From Diadema setosum (lineage: Eukaryota; Echinodermata; Echinoidea; Diadematoida; Diadematidae), in assembly GCA_033980235.1 (NCBI GenBank), contig CM067067.1:33056451-33120450 (forward strand): 64,000 nt of DNA, written 5' to 3'. A model generated the notes under the pieces. The model had not been told where the DNA came from and made no database searches. It worked only from the letters and a program-made list of their open reading frames with translations. Below are positions 12,000 to 23,802 of this stretch, one piece after another. The position numbers and the translations under genes were made by a program. Numbering within the stretch: position 1 is the first letter of the stretch; every line of letters begins with the position of its first letter.

Positions 12000-12510
12000 G
12001 CACGATCTCTGACGAAAGTGAAATTTTCTCACCTAAATGACAACATATCGCATCCAAAATGAAATTTTCGGTACTTCTTAACATAACAGTTAAGAAACAA
12101 TGGTCCAAGAAACTGGATTTTTTGTCGTTTTCTCGATGTTCAGGGATTTTGAAAACATATCCTCACGTAAAACAGAACTTTCGCGAGCCGATGTGGGCCG
12201 CCATTTTTTTCGGAAAATGGATGTTACCATCGAAAAAAAGTGAGAAAAACACGAGAAAGACATCAACAAAACCGCCAGAATTGCGATCTTGTTTGCGGCC
12301 AATGCATGTGCGCACGCTATTTTCACGTGCTTTCGCAATGGGAAATGGCGCTTACGCAATGTTCGCGAGACATGTGAAGGCGTTCAGCCAAAGATCGCGG
12401 AGCACGCGCGTATTGCATAGGGATTGTACATCGTGCCGCAAGCAGAAATACTACGTCGCATATCGCCCTTATCGGCGAAAATTGTGCCGGGTTTTGCCCT
12501 GGTAAATCAT
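12000..12510. promoter_or_regulatory. CpG-richer island with a YY1-like core (candidate promoter)
   Basis: CpG density rises here relative to the AT-rich surroundings. On the minus strand at about 12200-12215 the sequence AAAAAAATGGCGGCCCAC combines a strong start-codon context with a YY1-type AAAATGGCGGC motif, which commonly sits just downstream of transcription starts. Plausible minus-strand donors follow (GTGAGG at about 12166, and CATTTAG|GTGAGA at about 12033). It could be the promoter of the candidate minus-strand gene. The plus-strand frame of 148 codons across the island (12059-12505) shows no domain and I do not call it. Confidence 0.3.
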
Positions 12511-12707
12511 GAAAACTGCGTTGGTCAATGGTAAATTTCTTTCATGAAAACAATTGCGTTAATGAATAATCTTGTCTATGATATATGAAATGGTTGAAAA
12601 TAATTTGTCTGATTTGTTTACAAGTTGGAAAAACCCTCAACAATGCTTAAACTGCCGCAAACGGGATATTTTACTCTAGATCTATTAGACATTTTTAGAC
12701 ATTTTAG

Positions 12708-13152
12708 AAAATGTCCAACGGAGGGCCACAAAATTAGTTTCTGAAATGAAGATCTTTATCTTATGAACAAAGATTGAGGCACGTCGGACTTTCAACTAGC
12801 AATAGCATACCGCAGGGCGAGAGGTGACATGATTGAAGCCTTTAAATTATTTCATAAATATGATCAGGAAGTAGTGCCTGACTTGGGTTTAATAAAAAAA
12901 TGCACAAGAGGACATAGGTCTAGTAAAAAATTATATATTTTTCGATCACAAACCACTGCAAGAGGAAGTTCATTTTGACATGCGCATCAGGAAACCATGG
13001 AATACTAGTATAGTTTACCTAGAAATTTAATAGATGCACCCAGTGTCTTCAGCTTTGAAATTGGTTTGGATAAACTCTGGGAAAATGAACCCATAAAATT
13101 TAAGTTTGACGCCACGCCACCTGGTCACTACCCAGCTCATCTTAAGGACTGA
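12708..13152 (+). pseudogene. 3' end of a CR1/L2-type LINE reverse transcriptase, frameshifted
   Basis: A conceptual translation shows the conserved C-terminal region of non-LTR retrotransposon ORF2: Q-R-R-A-T-K-L-V, then Y-R-R-A-R-G-D-M-I-E-A-F-K-L-F, T-R-G-H-R-S-S-K-K-L, F-D-M-R-I-R-K-P-W-N, then N-L-I-D-A-P-S-V-F-S-F and L-D-K-L-W-E-N, ending at a TGA (13150-13152). The order and spacing match the CR1/L2/jockey group. At least three frame changes are needed to read through, so it is dead. Only the last part of the element is present (5' truncation, as is usual for LINEs). Confidence 0.8.
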
Positions 13153-13305
13153 ACCTGGATCTGAATACAGAGGCTCAGCCTGCGTTCAGAATCTCCCATA
13201 GGTATCCATACATAGGTAGGTAAAACTAAAAGGCGATGGTTGAGATGAGATTGAGATGGCCGATGGAAGGGCCCAAGCACGCAAGGGCAAACTGCTGAAG
13301 GCCAC

Positions 13306-13392
13306 GTTTTTTTTTTTTTGTGTGTGTGTTTTTTTTTTGTGTGTGTGTGTATACATGTGCATGTGTGTGTGTGTGTTTGTTTTGTTTTTTTC
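13306..13392. repeat. Poly-T and (GT)n microsatellite
   Basis: T runs alternate with TGTGTGTG stretches directly 5' of the first TTAA-type MITE. It makes a histidine/threonine/lysine-rich shadow frame on the minus strand that is not a gene. Confidence 0.9.
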
Positions 13393-13408
13393 GTCATTTT
13401 GTTATTAA

Positions 13409-13793
13409 AGGGTATGTACAGTTCTGGTTGAAGTGAGGATTTAGCTTTTTACGTTTTGCGAGATATTCAGAAACCACTCTGAGATGTCAAAGAGCATGCA
13501 ATTCTATGGGGTATCAAAAGTTTATTTGATGAAAATTGGTTTGGAAATGGCCGAGATATCCAAAAATAAGGTGAAACAAAGAGCCTAATAAAAGGCGTGT
13601 CCTGTCACCTTTTATTATTAGCACTTTTTTGGATATCTCAGCCATTTGAAAACCAATTTTCATCAAATAAACGTTGAATCCTTCTTAAAATTACATGCTT
13701 TTTCATATTTCATGAGAGGTTTCTCATTATCTCACTGAGGAATGTTCAAAACATGAATCCCTACCTCAACCAGTACCGTACTGCACAGTCCCT
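13409..13793. mobile_element. TTAA-flanked foldback MITE, family A, intact copy
   Basis: A 385-bp palindromic element flanked by TTAA on both sides (13405-13408 and 13794-13797). Its ends are imperfect inverted repeats: AGGGTATGTACAGTTCTGG on the left, and the reverse complement of CAGTACCGTACTGCACAGTCCCT on the right with an inserted stretch. The inner arms include GGATATCTCAGCCATTT against AAATGGCCGAGATATCC. The TTAA target sites suggest a piggyBac/Kolobok-type origin. A second copy at 38059-40814 is split by an insertion. Confidence 0.85.
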
Positions 13794-14117
13794 TTAAGAA
13801 CAATTTTGGTACCCGGTATATAAGTGAAAACTAATGCTATTTCTCTGAAACACATTTAGTTTGAACAAACCAAAGCAGAAAAAAAGATATGTTTCATCAT
13901 AAAAGTGAAATTTTATAGCCCCCCCCCCCAAAAAAAAAACAAAAAAAAAGATATCAAAATATGTGTTTTTAAACCGAGTACCACAGTAAAATTGATACAT
14001 GGGACTACATGGACATTGATTACATGACTCACAATTATTCAAGTATCGTATCTCAGCAGTAAAAAGAAATAAACACCTGAATTTCGACTATTAGTATTAT
14101 TGTCTAACATACCAATC

Positions 14118-14510
14118 AGAGCTACCAAGTCTCACGCATTCTGCGTGAGACTCGATCAAGCATTTGGGGGCCATCTCACGCATGACACCCATTTTTCTCG
14201 CGCATCAGGCGAAATCTGCAACTTGGGCCTATAATAATGAGCATACATGTAGCTCAAAAGATTTAAGTATTTTTATAGTTGCAATTGAAGGTATATTTCC
14301 CTTATGTCTTTCAAAATGTGTAAAAAATAGTCACTTAAGTATGCACCTGATCGCACCATTGAGAGCTAAAGATTGAAAAAGCTCCCTACCGTGGGAGGCC
14401 ACAGGGGGGAAAAACCCCTCCCACACCCTCGCTCGCACGCACATTCGCATGCCGAGATGCCGAGTCATAAAAATCTCGCTCATAAAATTTTTTTGAACTT
14501 GGCATCCCTG
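14118..14510. repeat. Dispersed repeat family C, intact copy
   Basis: The block from AGAGCTACCAAGTCTCACGC to TTGAACTTGGCATCCC recurs at 17351-17747 plus 18881-18898, where another element interrupts it. Inner landmarks in both copies include CACTTAAGTATGCACCTGAT and CCCTACCGTGGGAGGCCAC. No open reading frame is shared, so it is probably a non-coding transposon relic. Confidence 0.85.
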
Positions 14511-15630
14511 ACCAATGTACAAAATTAGGTATAAAATTTGGAAAACGATAAAGGAAATTTTGAAATATGATGCATCATTTGTTACCCCGGGGTACCACGT
14601 TGTGTAGTGCCATCTGACGTCCAATCGAGGACAGCCACAGAGAAATGCATGCACTGTGTGTGTGTGTGTACAGTCATTCCCGTGCCACTGCATGTTATAC
14701 TATGCATGCATGGTACGCTGAGCTAGCAATAGCTTGTGCTTCAGTGCAGTGCAGTGGCTAGCATGCGCTAGCTCCAGCACCAAAATAATTTCCACTTTTT
14801 GGCAACCCAGGGTACAGTGTCTTTAAAAAAGATAAATAATTAAACAAAATGGCTGATTTTTATTTGGTACCGGTACCCCGGGATACCGTTTATGTCATCA
14901 TATGTCATAATTTTTTATATTATTTTAATTAAAAGACAATTATGGTATTTTTCAATATGAAAATTGGTTTGGGCATAAAATTAGAGAATAATATTTGAAA
15001 TTTATTGGAAAATTATTTTTGTAATTTGTTCATATTTTCAATGTAAATATCCTTTTCAAAATGATATATAACACCACATAAAAACTAGAAATACTATGTA
15101 TAATATTTTTCAATAGTTTCCATATAAATATCTGTGTGGCCCTAAAACTAAAGATACCGGTACCAAAAATACCCGCTGCAGTTTACTCTAAGAAATGTTA
15201 CAGAGGGAGGGTCTTTTAATTCTAAGAAGAATTCAGGCAGAGATTGCCCAAGCCAAGGTGAAGGGCCATAGTTTTTGAAGAAAGTCGGTTTTGTAATGGC
15301 CGAGGTAGATCTACCGGTACCCAAAAACAAAGCTGTCCAGTCCTACAACAACAAAGAAGTTGGGTCCACCTTTCGCTTGAGAAATAGGTTTATCATTTAT
15401 ACTGTAAAGTATCTCACTAACAGTTGGAAACCTGAAGCCCTATTAATTCAACCAAAAGTGGAGTACCAGAAATATTTGTATTAAAAAGTGCAGAATACCC
15501 CGTACCATTGGTAATGGCCCAGTGTGGGTGGGTAACTTGGGTGTGCACATCCATATCCAGCCCAACCAGACACGATGTTACCGGTAGTACCAGTAGTACT
15601 AGTAGTATGGCGACAGGGCTGTATGTAGTC
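14511..15630. other. Gene-free stretch
   Basis: AT-rich, with repeated GGTACCGGTACC-type words (about 14868, 15158 and 15310-15320). I see no exon, tRNA or recognisable element. Confidence 0.5.
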
Positions 15631-15785
15631 CGGGGCGGATCCAGGAATTCTGTAAAGGGAGGCGCAACTAATATTTCTGGTGTCACTTTCGGTTTCATTT
15701 CATTTTTTTCTTTTTATTTCCTTTGTTTTTAACGATAAATAAAGGGGGATGCGCCTCTTGCGCCCCCCTCTGGATCTACCACTGG
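15631..15785. mobile_element. Short element with inverted GGCGGATCCAG ends
   Basis: The left end reads GGGGCGGATCCAGGAATTC with GGGAGGCGCAAC a little inside. The right end reads GCGCCTCTTGCGCCCCCC then TCTGGATCTACC, the imperfect inverse. About 155 bp, consistent with a small non-autonomous DNA element. It lies in no gene. Confidence 0.6.
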
Positions 15786-15859
15786 TAGTTAGTCCATAGC
15801 CTATCTCATCCGTGCATTAGCATGCAAGAAAGGATGGGGTTAGCCCAACTGAAGTATGG

Positions 15860-16187
15860 AGTCCCTGTTAGCGCTAGTAACTGATCAGTGGGAATGCTGG
15901 GGAATTATTGTTCCTATAAATATCTACTGTTGTGTGAAAATTATTTGCTTCAGAATGGTCTCATTTTCGAGTAATGTGAGGTTTAATGTTTCCAGTTTAG
16001 CATGCCTGTACAGTGATGGGGTGATTGTTAATGGTAAACTGCACATTACATGAGACCATTCTGAAGCTTGTTTCACACAACAATAGATTTATATAATGTA
16101 CTCTTAAATGAATCCCACAAGTATTGGAACAATCATCCCCCAGCATTCCCACTGATTCCCACTGATCAGTTACTAGCCATCCCCTTA
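15860..16187. mobile_element. Long-stem foldback element (~330 bp)
   Basis: The two halves are near-complete inverse copies. GTAACTGATCAGTGGGAATG at about 15877 pairs with CACTGATCAGTTAC at about 16161-16174, and CTTCAGAATGGTCTCAT at about 15948 pairs with ATGAGACCATTCTGAAG at about 16050. An extra GATTCCCACT duplicates part of the right arm. This is a palindromic MITE; transcribed, it would form a long hairpin. Confidence 0.8.
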
Positions 16188-17350
16188 AATTGTGTACAGA
16201 GACAGGGCTGTGTATAGTTGAGGTAGGGTAGGCTAGTGTGGAGTGATCACAAATGCCCTCAATATTGAAGGGTATTTACCAAAGTGTTTTGGGTACTGAA
16301 CAGTAGAAAATGGAAATTCAGAAGGAATAATAAGAAAAAAAAAAAATGAGTGCCGGTACTGAATTCACTATTTAAACAAAGAATTTATTCATCGGTCAGA
16401 TTGAGATCGCAGATGATTTGGGATCCTTGTTGGATCTTGGATCTTGGATGAGTACCGTAGACCTCCCAAGAGTTCATGAATAATTAATTTCCAGATGTTA
16501 TGGTGGAGATGCACTTGTTTTTACCTTCTGGTTGACAATACATGTGATTCAAAGTGGATGGAGGGCTATGTCATTATAAACATTGCATCTAAAAACATTG
16601 ATAACAAATGGATATGGTAATACATTATCTTTATTTTCTGACATTCTTAATTTTTCTCGCATTTTGCTTTTCTGATTTGCATGCTGGTACTAGACAATGT
16701 TTTCGACATCCATCAAATTACTTAGAATATCAATTATTTTTGCTCATGAGTTTCATATTGCCTTTGGGCTGACCATATTTTGGCAAATCCTGCTAAGTTT
16801 AGGTTCACTGAATTATGGCTAAAACTATCATTTTCCAGGCTACAACCTTAGAAGTCTAGGATGTCATATTAAAATACAGTACAATTATTTGTAATACAGT
16901 ATTTAGAACAGAATAAAAGAAATGAGTGAACAGGGCCCCGTTGCAAGAAAGTTGCAATCAATTGCAAATACAGTCAACTTCGGATACCTCGACGTCGGAT
17001 AAGCCGAATATCACTTACCTCGGGGGCAAAATGAAAGTCCCGATTGTTCCTATGGAGTTTCCGTGTGTTAAAATTCGCGTAGCTCGAAGAAAATAACTCT
17101 GAAGTTCGGTTAGGCCTTCCTCGATGTGAAATCTACTGTCCCGATCTTAATTAACTTATTGTTTTTCCCAGCATGTAGCTCGAATCGAAATTGCAAACAT
17201 CACCCAGCATCTCCGATTAAGCGCGCATGGACAGCGAAGAAGACATGTCACAAATTTTTTCACACTCGACTGTAAATATTCCCGACCAGAACAATTGCGC
17301 GCCCAAAGAAATACCCGGTACACAGCTGACAAGAAAAATCCCCAACACCC

Positions 17351-18898
17351 AGAGCTACCAAGTCTCACGCATTCTGAGTGAGACTCAAGCATTCTGAGTG
17401 AGACTCAAGCATTTAGGGGTTGTCTCACGATCTCACGCACGACACCCATTTTTCTCACGCATCGGGCAAAGTCTGCAATTTGGGCCCATAATAAGGAGCA
17501 TAGCTCAAAGGATTAAAGTGATAGTTACAAATGAAGGTATATTTTCCTTTTGTCTTTCAAAATAAGTAAAAGATAGTCACTTAAGTATGCACCTGATCGC
17601 ACCATTAAGAGCTAAAAATTGAAAAAGGTCCCTACCGTGGGAGGCCACGGTGGTGGGGGGGGGGGGACCCCTCCCACACCCTCGCTTGCGCGCACATTCG
17701 CTCGCCGAGTTGCCGAGTCATGAAAATCTCACTCATAAAAGATTTTTGTCCCCGCCGAACGAGTTCGAGCAGGGGACTATGAAACGGGCTCCGTACGTGT
17801 GTGTGTCCGTGTGTCCGTCCGTCCGTCCGTCCGTCCGTCCGTCCGTGTGTCCGTGTGTGCGTCCGTGTGTGATCAAAATCTTCAATTTGCTACTTCTCTG
17901 TCATTTATGAGCCAATTTTGATTCTGTTTGCTTTATATGATAGCACTACATGGGAGCTTTGAAACTTCTACACAGAATTTCAGTCGTGACCTTTGACCTT
18001 GACCTTTGACCTATATTGTACATTTTGCTACAAAATGCTACTCCTTCGCTATTTCTAACCCGATTTCGATTCCGTTTGCTTTATGTGATGGCACTAGGTG
18101 AGGGCTTCAAAACTTCTACACAGAATTTTGACCTTTGACTTCTTTGACCTTTGACCTTGATTTTTTGACCTATATTGTACATTTTGCTACAAAATGCTAC
18201 TCCTTCGCCATTTCTAACCCGATTTCGATTCCGTTTGCTTTATGTGATGGCACTAGGTGAGGGCTTCAAAACTTCTACACAGAATTTTGACCTTTGACTT
18301 CTTTGACCTTTGACCTTGATTTTTGACCTATATTGTACATTTTGCTACGAAATGCTACTCCTTCGCCATTTTTAACCCGATTTCAATTCCGTTTGCTTTA
18401 TATGATGGCACTAGTTGAGGGCTTCAAAACTTCTACACAGAATTTTGACCTTTGACTTCTATGACCTTTGACCTTGATTTTTGACCTATATTGTGCATTT
18501 TGCTACAGAATGCTACTCCTTCGCCATTTCTAACCCGATTTCGATTCCGTTTGCTTTATGTGATAGCACTAGGTGAGGGCTTCAAAACTTCTACACAGAA
18601 TTTTGACCTTTGTCTTCTTTGACCTTTGACCTTGATTTTTGACCTATATTGTACATTGGCTACAAAATGCTACTCCTTCGCCATTTCTAACCCAATTTCG
18701 ATTCCATTTGCTTTATGTGATGGCACTAGGTGAGGGCTTCAAAACTTCTTCACAGAATTTTGACCTTTGACTTCTTTGACCTTTGACCTTGATTTTTTAC
18801 CTATATTGCACATTTTGTTACAAAATGCTACTTCCGGCGGGGACATATGTTACGCACCGCGTAATTTCTACTTTTCCTTGTTGAACTTGGCATCCCCG
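17351..18898. repeat. Dispersed repeat family C, copy split by a core-repeat element
   Basis: Matches 14118-14510 from AGAGCTACCAAGTC up to the T-run at 17743-17747 and again from TTGAACTTGGCATCCC at 18881. The material between (17748 to about 18880) is absent from the intact copy, which gives the empty-site sequence for the inserted element. Confidence 0.85.
17748..18880 (+). mobile_element. Core-repeat element 1 (Helentron/HINE-like layout)
   Basis: In order: a 5' hairpin GTCCCC...GGGGAC (17748-17777); a CCGT/GTCC microsatellite (about 17800-17865); about 5.3 tandem copies of a 158-bp unit (CTCCTTCGC landmarks at 18041, 18200, 18358, 18516 and 18673) containing TGACCTTTGACC; then CGGCGGGGAC (18835-18844), the exact inverse of the first ten bases; then a perfect hairpin TTACGC-ACC-GCGTAA (18850-18864) and a T-rich end. 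It is inserted in a T-run of the family C repeat. There are no reading frames of note. The layout is shared with 26872-27919 and 36340-37780. Confidence 0.75.
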
Positions 18899-19439
18899 AA
18901 CACCTACCTACATACGTACACGGTATGCACATAGCACCCTTGCCAATGGAGTGTTTACGATAGCACTACGCTCTGCCCCATCACCTTCTTTTCTTTAACC
19001 GCTGTGTTTTAATTCTTAATCATGATACACATGTAGTCATACCGTGCGCGTAGATTTCTTAACCGTCGTGGGGCACCTGCGTAGCTGTTGACAGTATATT
19101 TGGCATTAATCACGGTCCACTGTCCAAACATCAATCTCCTGCGTAGTACCTTTTTTAACTTTTTGTTTTTTGCCTTTCACAAAGTATGTTTCATTTATTC
19201 TTCCCCGAGAACGCAAGCACTGATTTTTTTTTTTTTTTTCAGCAATGCGAATATGAAAATATTGTGGAATATGATGTGGAAGAATAGGCTGAGCATAATA
19301 AAGAATAGAATAGACAGGGCTCCACACTAACTTTTATCGGGCCACCAGTATCACTGATTTGTATTTCTTGGTGGTCAAATTTACTCGAAATTAAAATCTT
19401 GCGACACACACAAAAAAAAAAATGGAGAAAAACGTTAGA

Positions 19440-20775
19440 AATGAAATTAAATGCAAAATGTGGGTGCATTTGCCAACATTTGTTAGCATCCGACATTTGT
19501 TTTAGCATTGTAAAGAGCCGAAAGTTACCTTTATTCATTTCTTATCGTAAAAGCAATCATCCAACATTTACTAGTCTGTTAGCACCTTACGGAGCCGAAT
19601 ATTACCGTTAATCATTTTGAAATGTAAAAGCAAACAACCAACATTCATTTTAGCATCTTACGGAGCTGAATGCTATCCTTATCCATTTCCAAACGTGAAA
19701 GCAAACATCCGCTATTTGTTTCAGCATCTAACTGAGCGGATAGATACCTTTAATCAGTTCCAAATGTAAAAGCAACAACCTGTCATTTATTTTTGCATTG
19801 TACGAAGCAGAATATTACCGTTATTCATTTCAAACATGCGACATTTATTATATCATCGTACGGAGCTGAATGTTACTGCTGTCCACTTCCGAAAGTGAAA
19901 TGAATCATTCTGACAATTTTTTTTTTTATCATCGTACGGAGCCGAATGTTACTGTTTTTCATTTTTGAACGTCGAAGCTGACATTAGACGTTTATTTTAC
20001 CATCAAACGTAGCTGAATGTTACTGTTATTCATTTTGCAATGTAATAGCAAATATCCAATTTTTTAAAGCACCATATGGGGAGAATATTACTGCTATTCA
20101 CTTCCAAACATGCCAAACGTAAGAGCAATCATTCGAGATGTATTTTAGCATCTTCCGGAGCTGAATGTTATTGCCATTTACTTTCGAACGTAAAAGCAAA
20201 CATCCAGTATTTATTTTATCATCGTAAGGAGTTATTGTTACTCATTTCCGAACGTCAAAGCAAACATCAAACATTAATTTTACCATTGAACGCAGCTGAA
20301 TGTTACTGTTATTCATTTCAAAATCTAAAAGCAAACATCAGACAGTTATTTTAGCATCGTATTGAGCAGAATATTACTGCAACTTCCGAACATAAAAGTG
20401 ATCATCGGACATTTATTTTAGCATCTTCCAGAGCCAAATGTTATTGCTATTTTCTTTCGAAAGTATAAGGAAACATCCGACACTTATCTTACCATCGTAC
20501 GGAGTTGAATATTGTTTTTCATTTCCGAACGTCAAAGCAAATATTTGACATATATTTCAGCGTCTTCCGGAGCCGAATGTTATCCTTATTCATTTCCGAA
20601 CGCAAAATCAAATATCTGACATTAGTTTTAGCACCATACAGAGCTGGGTCGTATCGTTTTTCATTTCCAAAAGTATGAGCAAACATCTTACATTTATTTT
20701 AGTATCTTACGGAGCCGATTGTTACTGCTGTTTATTTTCAAAAGTAAAGGCAAACAATCGACTTTTTTTGGTGGC
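19440..20775 (+). repeat. Degenerate ~71-bp tandem array (~18 copies)
   Basis: Units carry the phrases TTAGCATC, TACGGAGC(C/T)GAATGTTACTG, TTATTCATTTCCGAACGT, AAAGCAAACATCCGACATTTA. Landmarks fall at about 19513, 19590, 19661, 19731, 19802, 19861, 19937 and 20008, giving spacing mostly of 70-77. Copies are well diverged, so the array is old. It is framed by GGTGGTCAAAT at about 19370 and GGACCACCAAAA at about 20780, an inverted pair that may mark the ends of the unit that carries it. Confidence 0.85.
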
Positions 20776-21183
20776 GCAATAGGACCACCAAAATCTTCAT
20801 TTCTGATATTTTGATTTCAATTCCGATTTTCATTCAATTCATTCATATAAAAGTCGATTCAATTCCAATTGACAAGCATACTAACAATCGGTAGGCACTA
20901 TAACAGATACCATGTTGAACATCGATAAACGTCGGATAAGTCGAAGAAAATTCGACGTACGTACGCGTACCTCGAATTTCGCGTACCTCGAACCATTTTC
21001 TTCAGTCCCGACAAATTCGAGGTATCCGAAGTTGACTGTAATTGCTAATTTTGAAACAAACATTCTGATTGGCTCAGGGTCTGCCCTATTAAGAAGACAT
21101 GCATGCAATAATGATTTTGATTGGCCAGTGACAATCAGTTGCAAGTTGCGTCTAAACGCAAAGTTTCTAGCAACGGGGCCCTG

Positions 21184-23772
21184 ATATAGCAATTGTACTG
21201 GGTATACACTGTACATGTATGTAAATGCCACGGCCAACAGTGAAGGATAAACCTTAATGGTTGAAAGTTTCTAGACCACCGTAACTTCAACTAGGAAGGT
21301 CTAGTATAGTGGCAGTGTGCATTGTAGGGATTGCATTTCCTCCAGGCAAGGAGAGCTGCAAGGTCCGCACTAAAGATCAGCGAACTTCGTCTATGTACAT
21401 GGAATGAATGGAGGTGAAGGGTGCAGTCACCTTTTAGGAGTACCAGTATTGTTTATAAAAAAGTGCAGAGACATCCTTGTCAACTGCCACGTACAATCAA
21501 ATTTCTTTAATAGGTACGGTACTAGTACATTGTATTTCAAAAGCCTACATCATATTTGCGTAGGCATGCCATCTTTTTTTTACCTCTGCCAATTAAGGAG
21601 GATAGTTTAAGTTCGAATTTATTCGTTTTCCACAATAAAGTAATATAAACATAAATCTCACTTTCTTGAATGACAGAAACAATGTATGTAAATTTGTACA
21701 AAGAAAACAATAATGGGAAAAACTTACAGTATCAATACATTGCAATTGTTACCGAGGTAACGAAAGTGAAAGAATTGTCAATATGCACTGTGTGAAAAAA
21801 AAACAGAGGGACCCACTAAAAAGACTATGCTTGTAGAGTGTGGGCCGCTCTTGTATTGAAAACTCAATGCAAAATTTGACTGAATATAGCAACAAAGCAG
21901 CACGAAAAGTTTGGCATAAAAAGTTTAGCAGCCCACTAAGAGACAGATGGACAAACAGTTACACACAAAACAATAAAAAACAAAATAATGAGCATAGTTT
22001 GTCTGTTTGCAAAATAACTCAAAAAGTTTGGAATGGATTTCTATGAAACTTGCAGGAAAAGTCAGTAATGACACAAGAAAGAGATCTCATTGAATTCTGG
22101 TAGCGATTCAGATATTTTGTGAATTTTTGAAGGATTTCTTAAATCTTATTGGGGATAGGGCCAATTAACTTACAAGGTCAAGCTGCGTGTATTTGAGGTT
22201 TTCATTTTATGCGCTTTAAGTGCATGTAGTGCTCTACTCGTGGGAGGCACCGCACAGTGGCAAGCTGATGACATAAACAAAGACTTCTATAAATCTAGTG
22301 GGAAATTGGATGATTTTCAACATGTGTGCACGATGGTTGGGAATTAGCTGCTTTGCGGAGGTCTTTGCTCAGAGTGTTTTTCTATTTTTTTTTTTTATAT
22401 TATGAAATTCATGCAAGAATATCAATGCAGGAAATTTATAGTTTATATTTTCACATAAATATTGGTCTGATAATGGGAAGTGAAGAAAATTGTTATGATT
22501 AGAATGAACTTTCTATATGCTGTAATGTGGATGTATTTTTCTTATGGATACAAACAGTACAATTGTGTTAGAAGCAAAAGCATGAACCTGATCTCGGAAG
22601 TGTTTATGATTGAGGGATTTGTTATTGTGCCTTTGCTGTGTGTTCACTTGGTCTTTCTTGTGTTTCATGTTTGTCTTGGAATGGTGCAGCATCCTTGGAA
22701 TTTTATGCTTCGAGTAACAGTTTGTGAAAAGCAGTTATATGGGATTGGAAATTTACCATCAAGCTAACAGCTGAACTTTATAGTTTTATTTATTTGGACT
22801 TTTAAAAATGCATGTTCAGAGGAGGAAACAGAATACATTTTAAGGAAAAATGGGACCTTAAGTTTGTTGAAAGACAGGATTATATCCCACATGAGTGTGT
22901 TTGACCAATGGGATTGCATCATTTTGGAACTTGTGACTTCGAGATGTTTTTCTCCCAATATCCATACACTTGTGATCTATTATCTAGTCTTTTTTTTGTT
23001 CACACTTTTGACATACCATCGATTAGAATTAATAAAGGTATCGTCGCATCTTGTAACTGCCATGCAAGCAGCTAGCAAGCTCCAGTGACACACATTCATT
23101 CAACTGCCGCTGCGCCGTGCTGCAGAACGTGATAGTATGGTGCATCCACAAAACTGATTGATGGAATACATTTTTTTTTAAAAATCAAATCTCAAGTTTG
23201 CAATCAATTCGGGATATGAAGCAAATAATAATTGGGCAATGGATACAATACAACATTGACTCCGTGATCCATGAGGTGTCTATCAGCCCTCACCTTCGGC
23301 TTGGTCCGATACACGCCTGGCGAATTGCCTCGGTGATGTTAGATTGTACCATCGCCCTCGCAGTCCATACTTATTTGCTTATCATCTACAGGTAATGTAG
23401 AGGTATGCCATGTTGCCTGTACAGTTATGCAGGTGTTTATCTTATAAAGTACATTATGTAATATTGATCTCCATTTGTATCATCAGAAAGTGGACACACT
23501 TCCTCTGAAACCAGAAACATTAAACAATTTGAGCTGATGGCCTTTAACTTTCACAAATTTTGACAGGGGCATTTAGCACATTGAGCAGACAAAAACTTTT
23601 GTGAATCTAGGTTCTTTGCCAAATTGAGGAATGTTTCATGTGCAGAAAAATGTCTGCTTTTACAGTAATAAGAGCATGAATGAGTTGTGGCCAATATCCC
23701 GCTTGATCTATACCTTGAATGTCAGTAATTTGTACAATCATTTCTCTTCCTCACTTCTCTTTTCATTGTCAG
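21184..23772. other. Upstream region of the ZNF280-like gene; likely contains 5' exons
   Basis: No clear coding exon. One candidate 5' exon ends at 23391 in CTACAG|GTAATG, a usable donor. The frame that would continue in phase into the acceptor at 23773 is open for about 39 codons upstream but has no ATG, so it is more likely untranslated or part of a longer transcript. A slightly CpG-richer patch lies at 23100-23140. The transcription start was not located. Confidence 0.35.
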
Positions 23773-23802
23773 GACAAGGTGGCAAAATCATCTCCAACGT
23801 CC

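Larger units (their letters stand above)
16971..21038. mobile_element. Tigger/pogo-like DNA transposon, 4.07 kb, non-autonomous
   Basis: Perfect 22-bp terminal inverted repeats beginning CAGTCAACTTCGGATACCTC, flanked by TA on both sides (16969-16970, 21039-21040). The CAGT start, CTCGA content and TA target are typical of Tc1/mariner Tigger/pogo elements. Sub-terminal sequence keeps repeating tacctcga/cgaggta words (17018-17060; 20950-21020). I find no DDE transposase frame; the interior is filled with other repeats (family C copy, core-repeat element, 71-bp tandem array), so it is a dead carrier. Confidence 0.8.
16931..21183. mobile_element. Outer host MITE with CAGGGCCCCGTTGC ends, split by a Tigger-like element
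   Basis: The left end CAGGGCCCCGTTGCAAGAAA is mirrored at the right by the reverse complement of TTTCTAGCAACGGGGCCCTG ending at 21183. The arms extend inward (GTTGCAATCAATTGC; CAATCAGTTGCAAGTTGCG). Removing the TA-flanked 16971-21038 insertion leaves a small element of about 185 bp. No clear target-site duplication is visible, so its superfamily is uncertain. Confidence 0.75.

Noticed and set aside
12059..12505. Plus-strand frame of 148 codons across the CpG island
   Set aside because: No domain, biased basic composition, and the strongest start context lies on the opposite strand. Length can arise from GC content alone.
17650..17910. Plus-strand frame over the CCGT run
   Set aside because: It reads through the family C repeat and a microsatellite (Ser-Val-Arg-Pro repeats).
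23719..23802. Upstream start codon of the ZNF280-like frame
   Set aside because: The segment contains a pyrimidine-rich tract and a CAG acceptor, so these codons are intronic.
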